Positions 1 through 5,650 of a stretch of DNA of 6,263 bases are shown piece after piece. The position numbers and the translations under genes are program-made. Within the stretch, counting starts at the first letter, position 1. Each line of letters opens with the position of its first letter. This stretch comes from Muribaculaceae bacterium (lineage in GTDB: Bacteria > Bacteroidota > Bacteroidia > Bacteroidales > Muribaculaceae). The stretch covers positions 1 through 6,263 of the forward strand of contig JAIDTS010000361.1 in the NCBI GenBank assembly GCA_029060585.1. Reading direction: 5' to 3'. The notes below the pieces were generated by a model. The model saw only the letters and a program-made list of their open reading frames with translations, was not told the DNA's origin and did no database searches.

Positions 1-869
1 AGCAGGTGATGCCTTACGGCGTAGACACTCTTTACAAAGTACAGGACAAGCGTCTCTATCCTTATACTTCACTTCCCCACAGCTCAATACTGATCAACCT
101 TTTCAAGGAAATCGAACCGCGCATCGCGTTTATGGGGGCAACCTCAATCGGGCGAGACCTCGGACCGCGAGTTTCAAGCGCGCTTCACAGCGGATTGACA
201 GCAGACTGCACCTCTCTTGAAATAGGAGACTACACCGACGCCAAGACCGGCAAGGAATACAAAGACCTTCTCTATCAGATACGTCCTGCATTCGGCGGCA
301 ACATCGTAGCCACAATCGTCAATCCTGAATGTCGACCGCAGATGGCAACAGTACGCGAGGGAGTGATGAAAAAGGAAGTACGCGACTCCAACTACACAGG
401 AAAGGTAGTAAACCTTGACGTAAACAAATACACGGACAATACGGACTTCGTAGTAGACATCATCGACCGCCACATAGAGAAATCGAAAGTGAACCTCAAG
501 GGGAGCCCGATCATCGTGGCCGGCGGTTATGGTGTCGGATCAAAGGAAAACTTCGATCTTCTACAGCAGCTGGCAGACGTACTCGGCGCAGAGGTAGGAG
601 CAAGCCGTGCAGCAGTAGACGCAGGATGGGTAGACCATGACCGTCAGATCGGACAGACAGGTGTCACCGTAAGGCCCAAACTCTACATAGCGTGCGGCAT
701 CTCGGGACAGATCCAGCATATCGCAGGCATGCAGGACTCCAGCCTCATCATCTCCATCAACTCAGATCCGGACGCTCCGATCAACGCAATCGCCGACATC
801 GTCATCACCGGCAAGATGGAAGACGTAGTGCCCAAGTTAATCAAGTATTATAAAAAGAACTCGAAATAA
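1..869 (+). CDS. etfA: Electron transfer flavoprotein alpha subunit, 5'-truncated
   Basis: EtfA is the FAD-holding subunit of the EtfAB heterodimer, a cytoplasmic carrier that exchanges electrons with acyl-CoA dehydrogenases. The frame is open to the left edge, so the first ATG (position 9) is internal; ETF alpha proteins are usually 310-340 residues and about 290 are visible, so roughly 30-50 N-terminal residues are missing. Numbering from the codon at position 6, the N-terminal domain shows GATSIGRDLGPR (44-55) and GLTADCT (63-69). The C-terminal FAD domain shows GGYG (173-176), GASRAAVDAG (198-207), GQTG (216-219) and the family signature around LYIACGISGQIQH (226-238), followed by INSDPDAPI (251-259). 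SRAAVDAG carries the arginine that contacts the flavin in characterised ETFs. Most relatives have GGRG where this one has GGYG. Only 3 bases separate it from the acyl-CoA dehydrogenase gene, so the two are co-transcribed; etfB is expected upstream. Family identity is certain; bifurcating versus ordinary ETF is not decided. Confidence 0.97.
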   Translation, partial: QVMPYGVDTLYKVQDKRLYPYTSLPHSSILINLFKEIEPRIAFMGATSIGRDLGPRVSSALHSGLTADCTSLEIGDYTDAKTGKEYKDLLYQIRPAFGGNIVATIVNPECRPQMATVREGVMKKEVRDSNYTGKVVNLDVNKYTDNTDFVVDIIDRHIEKSKVNLKGSPIIVAGGYGVGSKENFDLLQQLADVLGAEVGASRAAVDAGWVDHDRQIGQTGVTVRPKLYIACGISGQIQHIAGMQDSSLIISINSDPDAPINAIADIVITGKMEDVVPKLIKYYKKNSK

Positions 870-872
870 GCC

Positions 873-2573
873 ATGGCTAATTTTTATACAGACAATCCGA
901 ATCTAAAATCACATCTTCAGCATCCACTGATGAAGAAGATCGTGGAACTTAAGGAAAGAAACTTCGCGGACGCAGACAAATACGACTACGCACCCCTCGA
1001 CTTCGAGGATGCCATGGATTCCTACGACAAGGTGCTCGAGGTAGTTGGCGAGATCTGCGGCGACGTAATCGCAGAGAATGCAGAGGAAGTAGACCACACC
1101 GGTCCTCGAGTAGAAAACAACCGAGTTATCTACGCAGAAGGCACCAAGAAGAACCTTGAGGCATGCCGCAAGGCAGGCCTGATGGGCATGTCGATGCCTA
1201 GGCGCCTCGGAGGCCTTAACTTCCCAATCACACCCTACATCATGGCCGCCGACATCGTCAGCCGCGCGGACGCAGGATTTGAAAACCTATGGGGACTTCA
1301 GGACTGCGCCGAAACAATCTACGAATTCGCGGATGAGGACCAGAAGGAACGCTACATCAAGAGGGTCTGCGAAGGAGACACCATGAGCATGGACCTTACA
1401 GAGCCTGACGCAGGATCCGACCTTCAGAGCGTAATGCTCAAGGCAAGCCAGAAGGAAGACGGCAGCTGGGTTCTCAACGGAGTGAAGCGTTTCATCACCA
1501 ACGGCGACTCAGACATACATCTTGTACTCGCCCGCTCGGAAGAGGGTACGAAAGACGGACGTGGACTCTCCATGTTTATCTACGACAAGCGCAACGGAGG
1601 AGTAAACGTACGCCGCATCGAAAACAAGATGGGCATCAAGGGGAGCCCGACATGCGAGCTCGTCTATAAGGACGCACCCGCCGAGCTCTGTGGAAGCCGC
1701 AAGTTAGGTCTCATCAAATATGTCATGGCGCTGATGAACGGCGCACGCCTCGGCATAGCAGCACAGAGTGTCGGAATTTCAGAAGCTGCGTATCGCGAGG
1801 CCCTTGACTACGCAAAAGACCGCAAGCAGTTTGGCAAAGCCATCATCGAATTCCCCGCAGTAGCAGAGATACTGAGTGTAATGAAGGCAAAACTTGATGC
1901 AAGCCGAGCTCTTCTTTATGCCTGCGCTCGCTTCGTAGACATCTACAAGATATATGACGATATCGCAAAAGAGCGTCCTCTCACAAAAGAAGAGAAGCTT
2001 GAGGCCAAGGCTTACAGCAAGCTCGCCGACGCTTTCACTCCGCTTGCCAAAGGAATGGGGTCGGAATTCTGCAACCAGAATACATATGACTGTATCCAGA
2101 TCCACGGTGGCAGCGGTTTCATGAAAGACTACAAGTGCGAGAGACTCTACCGCGATGCCAGAATCACAAGCATCTATGAGGGCACGACACAGCTTCAGGT
2201 GGTAGCAGCGATCCGCCACGTCACCACAGGCACATACCTCAACTTCATCAAAGAAGCGCTTAACGCCGAAGTTGCAGAGAAGCATGCAGGAGCAAAGAAG
2301 CTTCTCGACGAGATGGCAGAACAGCTTGAAGCCGCTGTAGCAAGCGTGCTTGAGGTCAAGGATCAGGCTTACACCGACTTTATGGCCCGCAGACTCGTAG
2401 AGATGGCCGGACATACCGTAATGGGATGCCTTCTTCTTGAAGAAGCAGGCCGTGACGAGGCATTCGATAAGTCGCTCGAGGTCTATGTCAAATACGGTCA
2501 GGCTGAATGCACCAAGCATGCAGACTTCATCTCAAACTTCAAACCTGAAGAAATGAAGGCATATACGTATTGA
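873..2573 (+). CDS. Long-form acyl-CoA dehydrogenase (566 aa) paired with ETF
   Basis: FAD-dependent acyl-CoA dehydrogenase, oxidising an acyl-CoA to the 2-enoyl-CoA (or running in reverse) with EtfAB as electron partner; cytoplasmic. Family marks in order: LTEPDAGSD (175-183, first signature), FITNGD (207-212, flavin side), ARLGIAAQSVG (291-301), DRKQFGKAI (316-324), QIHGGSGF (409-416, second signature) and IYEGTTQLQ (434-442), where E436 matches the catalytic base of medium-chain and butyryl-CoA dehydrogenases. It is far longer than the usual ~380 residues: there is an N-terminal lead of about 80 residues, a charged insert near 358-385, and a ~115-residue helical C-terminal extension (about 450-566), as in the long DmdC-like members. 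The ATG lies 3 bases after the etfA stop with no Shine-Dalgarno site, which suggests translational coupling; the N-terminal MANFYTDNP resembles Bacteroidota homologues, supporting the start. A terminator follows directly. The acyl substrate cannot be read from the sequence. Confidence 0.95.
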   Translation: MANFYTDNPNLKSHLQHPLMKKIVELKERNFADADKYDYAPLDFEDAMDSYDKVLEVVGEICGDVIAENAEEVDHTGPRVENNRVIYAEGTKKNLEACRKAGLMGMSMPRRLGGLNFPITPYIMAADIVSRADAGFENLWGLQDCAETIYEFADEDQKERYIKRVCEGDTMSMDLTEPDAGSDLQSVMLKASQKEDGSWVLNGVKRFITNGDSDIHLVLARSEEGTKDGRGLSMFIYDKRNGGVNVRRIENKMGIKGSPTCELVYKDAPAELCGSRKLGLIKYVMALMNGARLGIAAQSVGISEAAYREALDYAKDRKQFGKAIIEFPAVAEILSVMKAKLDASRALLYACARFVDIYKIYDDIAKERPLTKEEKLEAKAYSKLADAFTPLAKGMGSEFCNQNTYDCIQIHGGSGFMKDYKCERLYRDARITSIYEGTTQLQVVAAIRHVTTGTYLNFIKEALNAEVAEKHAGAKKLLDEMAEQLEAAVASVLEVKDQAYTDFMARRLVEMAGHTVMGCLLLEEAGRDEAFDKSLEVYVKYGQAECTKHADFISNFKPEEMKAYTY

Positions 2574-2594
2574 AATTAAACCATTAGGACAAGC

Positions 2595-2631
2595 AACGGC
2601 AACAATCCGAAAGATTGTTGCCGTTTTTTTT
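2595..2631 (+). terminator. Intrinsic terminator of the etfA-dehydrogenase operon
   Basis: A perfect 13-bp stem, AACGGCAACAATC (2595-2607) with GATTGTTGCCGTT (2613-2625), closes a five-base CGAAA loop and runs into T (2624-2631). It sits 21 bases after the dehydrogenase stop and just before the glnN promoter, so it separates the two units. Confidence 0.93.
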
Positions 2632-2640
2632 GAATATATT

Positions 2641-2671
2641 TTTGCGATTTCAACTTTTTTATATAATTTTG
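2641..2671 (+). promoter_or_regulatory. Bacteroidota-type promoter of glnN
   Basis: TTTG at 2641-2644, a 19-base spacer and TAATTTTG at 2664-2671 match the -33 TTTG and -7 TAnnTTTG pattern of the Bacteroidota housekeeping sigma factor. Transcription would begin about 2676-2680, giving a leader of about 90 bases before the glnN ATG. The start is inferred from the motif alone. No operator or NtrC-like site was recognised beside it. Confidence 0.8.
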
Positions 2672-2682
2672 CATTTAGAAAA

Positions 2683-2745
2683 CCTTGTGAACAAGGATAG
2701 GATGCGCTGAGCAAATACAGGTAATGAAATCCGGACTTTTCCGGA
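2683..2745 (+). promoter_or_regulatory. glnN leader with two small hairpins
   Basis: The untranslated leader holds two stem-loops. The first, CCTTGT (2683-2688) with ACAAGG (2691-2696), lies within a few bases of the predicted 5' end; sterically it would form as 5 bp around a TGAA loop. The second, TCCGGA (2730-2735) with TCCGGA (2740-2745) around CTTT, lies 22 bases before the glnN ATG; each arm is itself palindromic. Neither is followed by a T run, so neither is a terminator. A role in message stability or translation control is possible but not shown. It matches no riboswitch class that I recognise. Confidence 0.4.
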
Positions 2746-2750
2746 ATTAA
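2724..2750 (+). CDS. Possible eight-codon leader peptide upstream of glnN
   Basis: ATG at 2724 opens a frame encoding MKSGLFRN, ending with TAA at 2748-2750, 17 bases before the glnN start. The frame spans the whole second leader hairpin, so translating it would melt that structure. This arrangement resembles leader-peptide control, but eight codons can arise by chance, there is no run of one amino acid to suggest attenuation, and there is no glutamine codon. Kept as a candidate only. Confidence 0.15.
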   Translation: MKSGLFRN

Positions 2751-2767
2751 CTAAATACTATAAAAAG

Positions 2768-4957
2768 ATGTCTGATTTAAGGTTTAAAAGCGTAGAGGAA
2801 GCTTCATCCCGTAAGCCGGTAGAAGTCAAGCTTCCAGAAGAAAGCGTAGAAAAATACTACGCCAAGCAGGTCTTCAACCGCCAGAAAATGTTTGAATACC
2901 TTCCGCAATCAACCTACCAAGCACTCGTAGACGCCATCGACAACAAGAAACCGCTGAGTCTAACGCTCGCCGACAGCGTAGCCGAGGGTATGAAGCGCTG
3001 GGCAATAGACAACGGAGCCCGCCACTATACCCACTGGTTTCACCCCCTGACGGGAGGCACCGCTGAAAAGCACGACTCATTTATCGACCATAACGGTGAA
3101 GGTGGAGTGGTATCGGAATTCACCGGAAAACTACTTGTGCAACAGGAACCAGACGCATCATCATTCCCAAACGGAGGCATCCGCAACACATTCGAAGCCC
3201 GCGGATACTCTGCTTGGGATATTTCATCTCCGGCCTTTATCCTGGGCGACACACTGTGCATCCCGACAGTATTTATTTCCTATACAGGCGAAAGCCTTGA
3301 CTACAAGACGCCTCTTCTGAAGGCCCTCAACTCAGTAGACAAGGCAGCTACAAGAGTGGCTCGATATTTCGACAAGAATGTCAAGCACGTCAAGTCCTAC
3401 TTAGGATGGGAACAGGAATACTTCCTTGTAGACGAAGCTCTGTATGCCGCTCGTCCTGACCTTGTGATGACCGGCCGAACGCTGATGGGACATGAATCAG
3501 CCAAAAACCAGCAGCTCGAGGATCATTACTTCGGATCTATACCTATGCGAGTAGCTGCCTTCATGCTTGATCTCGAAACCGAGTGCCATAAGCTTGGCAT
3601 TCCGGCAAAGACACGACACAACGAGGTGGCACCCAACCAGTTCGAGCTTGCCCCCATCTTCGAGGAAGCCAACCTTGCCAACGACCACAACCAGCTCCTG
3701 ATGAGCCTCATGACGGAGGTGGCACGCAAGCATAACTTCAGAGTGCTTCTTCATGAGAAACCTTTCGCGGGCATCAACGGCTCGGGGAAGCACAACAACT
3801 GGAGTCTCGGCACGGACACAGGAGTGCTTCTTTTCGCTCCAGGCAAGACACCGGAGCAGAACCTTCAGTTCATCACATTCGTAGCCAATGTAATGGCAGC
3901 CGTACACAAACATAACGCACTCATGAAGGCGTCTATAATGACGGCAACGAACGCACACCGTCTGGGAGCCAACGAGGCGCCTCCGGCAATCATATCAATG
4001 TTTCTCGGAAGCCAGTTGAGTCAGATCCTCGACTCTGTAGAAGCCACGGAAGACGACACCCAGATAAATCTCAACGGCAAAGGAAAAGTGAATCTCGACA
4101 TCGCCCAGATTCCTGAACTGATGATTGACAACACTGACCGAAACCGCACAAGTCCCTTTGCATTTACCGGCAACAGATTCGAATACCGAGCAGTGGGAAG
4201 TTCGGCCAACTGCGCATCCGCTCTAATAGCGCTGAACGCAGCTGTGGCTGACCAGCTCAATCAGTTTGCCGACAAGGTAGATGCCCGGGTAGACAATGGA
4301 GAACAGCTCAACCAGGCGATCTTCAAGGAGATGAGGCAGCTTATCATAGATTCCAAAGCGATTCATTTCGACGGGAACGGATACAGCGAAGAATGGAAAA
4401 AAGAGGCTGAAAAGAGAGGTCTTGACGTAGAGTCAAGCGCTCCTCTCATGTATGACGCCTACACACGTCCGGAGTCGCTCGAGATGTTCAAGAGGACCGG
4501 AGTGCTCAGCGAGAAAGAAGTAGAGGCACGCAACGAGGTGAAGTGGGAGATGTATAGCAAGAAGGTTCAGATCGAGAGCCGTGTGCTCGGTGATCTTGCA
4601 ATCAACCACATCATACCGGCCGCTACACGCTACCAGAGTCTTCTTCTCGACAATGTCTACAAGATCAAGGAACTCTTCAAAGGCGACAAGATGGAGAAAA
4701 TCGCCGGCCATGACCTTGAGGCCATCGAACAGATGTCTGACTATATCGCATCCATAAGGAAAGGGGTAGACGACATGGTCGAAAAGCGTCATAAAGCCAA
4801 TCGAATGCCCGACGAGCGCAGCAAGGCGATAGCCTATCACGATGACATTGTGCCTGCCATGGAGGAGATCAGAAAGAACATCGATGCCCTCGAGCTTATG
4901 GTGGACAATGAGATCTGGCCGCTACCCAAATACCGCGAGCTGCTGTTCATACGGTAA
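2768..4957 (+). CDS. glnN: Glutamine synthetase type III
   Basis: Cytoplasmic enzyme joining ammonia and glutamate to glutamine with ATP, a main entry point for nitrogen. At 729 residues it is the length of the type III enzyme first described in Bacteroides fragilis and much longer than the 440-470 residues of types I and II; type III enzymes are dodecamers. Motifs in order: the type III block HWFHPLTGGTAEKHDSF (89-105), FPNGGIRNTFEARG (133-146), GWEQEYF (213-219) with metal-binding glutamates, NEVAPNQFE (285-293), the ATP-binding signature KPFAGINGSGKHNNWS (331-346), and NRTSPFAFTGNRFEYR (459-474). The last ~200 residues form the charged, helical C-terminal region found only in type III. The start follows A-rich sequence without a Shine-Dalgarno site, as usual in this phylum. 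The adenylylation segment of type I enzymes was not seen, so control is probably transcriptional. It has its own promoter and terminator. Confidence 0.98.
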   Translation: MSDLRFKSVEEASSRKPVEVKLPEESVEKYYAKQVFNRQKMFEYLPQSTYQALVDAIDNKKPLSLTLADSVAEGMKRWAIDNGARHYTHWFHPLTGGTAEKHDSFIDHNGEGGVVSEFTGKLLVQQEPDASSFPNGGIRNTFEARGYSAWDISSPAFILGDTLCIPTVFISYTGESLDYKTPLLKALNSVDKAATRVARYFDKNVKHVKSYLGWEQEYFLVDEALYAARPDLVMTGRTLMGHESAKNQQLEDHYFGSIPMRVAAFMLDLETECHKLGIPAKTRHNEVAPNQFELAPIFEEANLANDHNQLLMSLMTEVARKHNFRVLLHEKPFAGINGSGKHNNWSLGTDTGVLLFAPGKTPEQNLQFITFVANVMAAVHKHNALMKASIMTATNAHRLGANEAPPAIISMFLGSQLSQILDSVEATEDDTQINLNGKGKVNLDIAQIPELMIDNTDRNRTSPFAFTGNRFEYRAVGSSANCASALIALNAAVADQLNQFADKVDARVDNGEQLNQAIFKEMRQLIIDSKAIHFDGNGYSEEWKKEAEKRGLDVESSAPLMYDAYTRPESLEMFKRTGVLSEKEVEARNEVKWEMYSKKVQIESRVLGDLAINHIIPAATRYQSLLLDNVYKIKELFKGDKMEKIAGHDLEAIEQMSDYIASIRKGVDDMVEKRHKANRMPDERSKAIAYHDDIVPAMEEIRKNIDALELMVDNEIWPLPKYRELLFIR

Positions 4958-5001
4958 GTCTTAAGTCTTCAGATGACGCAGCGTTTTTAAGAATTACTCA
5001 T

Positions 5002-5035
5002 AATCCCGAAGTCAAGAATGGCTTCGGGATTTTTT
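5002..5035 (+). terminator. Intrinsic terminator of glnN
   Basis: AATCCCGAAG (5002-5011) pairs perfectly with CTTCGGGATT (5022-5031). The stem can extend inward by a T:G wobble and two further pairs (5012-5014 with 5019-5021) to an AGAA loop, and a T run follows (5030-5035). It lies 44 bases after the glnN stop. The stretch from here to the padR operator shows no gene. Confidence 0.92.
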
Positions 5036-5105
5036 ATGTCGCGTTCATGTCAAAGACCTTAGAGAAGAATATCAAAGATAGGAATTTTTAGAGAATTATT
5101 AATTT

Positions 5106-5136
5106 TTATAGTACTATGTATTGCATGGTACTATAA
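5106..5136. promoter_or_regulatory. Long inverted repeat over the padR promoter, probable PadR operator
   Basis: TATAGTACTATG (5107-5118) faces CATGGTACTATA (5124-5135) around a TATTG centre, with a single non-Watson-Crick position (T5115 opposite G5127); one further T-A pair (5106/5136) extends each arm to 13. The dyad axis is at T5121, so the repeat covers the -33 element of the padR promoter, where a bound dimer would block RNA polymerase. PadR proteins bind inverted repeats and commonly repress their own genes, which makes this the likely autoregulatory site. No T run follows, and it lies upstream of the predicted transcription start, so it is a DNA site and not a terminator. Confidence 0.72.
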
Positions 5137-5151
5137 TTTTTATTAACTTTG
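5121..5151 (+). promoter_or_regulatory. Bacteroidota-type promoter of the padR-pspC operon
   Basis: TTG at 5121-5123, a 20-base spacer and TAACTTTG at 5144-5151 fit the TTTG/TTG and TAnnTTTG pattern. Transcription would begin near 5157-5160, leaving a leader of about 30 bases before the padR ATG. The -33 triplet is the centre of the inverted repeat 5106-5136. Confidence 0.75.
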
Positions 5152-5189
5152 CATCGTAAAACAAAAAACTTCTGAAATAATAAGAGGAA

Positions 5190-5558
5190 ATGAACATAGA
5201 AAACGCTAAATCCCAGATGAGGAAGGGAATGCTTGAATACTGTGTCATGCTTCTACTGCGCAAAGAAGCATGCTACACAAGCGACATTATCACCCGCCTT
5301 AAGGAAGCCGAGCTGATAGTTGTGGAGGGGACGCTCTACCCGCTACTGACAAGGCTCAAGAAAGATGGGCTCTTGAGCTATGAATGGAGAGAGTCCACGC
5401 AAGGTCCGCCTCGTAAATACTATCTCCTGACGAGTGAAGGAGAGGAGTTTCTCAGCCAGCTCGATGAAGTCTGGCACGACCTTTCAAATTCCATCAGCCA
5501 TATCAAGGGAAGAGTGGAAAGTGGAGAAATTAGGACCTTAGGGCCTAAGGAAACGTAA
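5190..5558 (+). CDS. PadR-family transcriptional regulator
   Basis: A 122-residue DNA-binding protein of the small PadR class, normally a dimeric repressor. The N-terminal helix MRKGMLEYCVMLLL (10-23) and SDIITRLKEAEL (31-42) lead into the recognition helix, VEGTLYPLLTRLKKDGLL (45-62), with the family's typical EGTLYPLLTRL core. The wing is LSYEWRESTQGPPRKYYLL (62-80), where GPPRKYY is characteristic, and a C-terminal helix (about 81-105, FLSQLDEVWHDL) would form the dimer contact. No separate ligand-binding domain is present. The start is fixed by the N-terminal family match and by a purine-rich AAGAGGAA directly before the ATG, too close to be a standard Shine-Dalgarno. It is the first gene of a unit continuing into the pspC-like gene, and a long inverted repeat overlaps its promoter, so autorepression is likely. 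The inducing signal is unknown. Confidence 0.95.
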   Translation: MNIENAKSQMRKGMLEYCVMLLLRKEACYTSDIITRLKEAELIVVEGTLYPLLTRLKKDGLLSYEWRESTQGPPRKYYLLTSEGEEFLSQLDEVWHDLSNSISHIKGRVESGEIRTLGPKET

Positions 5559-5566
5559 CTGATAGG

Positions 5567-5650
5567 ATGATTCAGGGAAAAGAGAGAAAGGACGGAAATA
5601 TAAACCAAGGGACGCAGCTGCGTCTCTCAAAACAACAGATCAAATCATGA
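5567..5650 (+). CDS. Possible 27-codon small ORF between padR and the pspC-like gene
   Basis: An ATG 8 bases after the padR stop opens a frame of 27 codons whose TGA (5648-5650) overlaps the ATG of the next gene at 5647, in the ATGA arrangement typical of translational coupling. The peptide would be short, basic and rich in Lys and Gln, with no hydrophobic segment and no similarity I recognise. It contains the palindrome 5611-5624. It may simply let ribosomes travel from padR to the next start, or it may be chance. No codon bias argument is possible at this length. Confidence 0.25.
   Translation: MIQGKERKDGNINQGTQLRLSKQQIKS
5608..5627. repeat. Palindrome between padR and the pspC-like gene
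   Basis: GACGCAGCTGCGTC (5611-5624) is a perfect 14-base palindrome, extended by a G:T, a G-C and an A-T pair to 5608-5627. As RNA it gives an 8-bp stem with an AGCT loop, 19 bases before the next ATG. There is no T run, so it is not a terminator; it may be a processing or translation-control structure, or a DNA site. Confidence 0.45.

Noticed and set aside
9..869. ATG at position 9 as the true start of etfA
   Set aside because: The frame is open to the window edge and the protein lacks the N-terminal residues expected of ETF alpha, so the start lies upstream.
496..1650. 15-base exact repeat TCAAGGGGAGCCCGA at 496-510 and 1636-1650
   Set aside because: Both copies encode KGSP in conserved protein segments of two different genes in the same frame; best explained by shared codon use.
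1779..2519. 246-codon open frame on the - strand
   Set aside because: It lies wholly antisense to the clearly coding dehydrogenase gene; its translation is Cys/Val/Leu-rich without any recognisable domain, typical of a codon-bias shadow.
2702..2710. ATG-CGC-TGA mini-frame in the glnN leader
   Set aside because: Two codons and a stop with no supporting context.
3497..3958. 153-codon open frame on the - strand within glnN
   Set aside because: Antisense to the most conserved part of glutamine synthetase, including the ATP signature; no domain and no promoter of its own.
5083..5142. Three copies of AATTTTTA (5083, 5101, 5135) around the padR operator
   Set aside because: Short, AT-only and unevenly spaced in an AT-rich promoter region; expected by chance, though A/T tracts could act as an UP-like element.
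5182..5189. AAGAGGAA before padR as a Shine-Dalgarno site
   Set aside because: The GAGG core ends only 2 bases before the ATG, too close for normal pairing, and this phylum makes little use of such sites.
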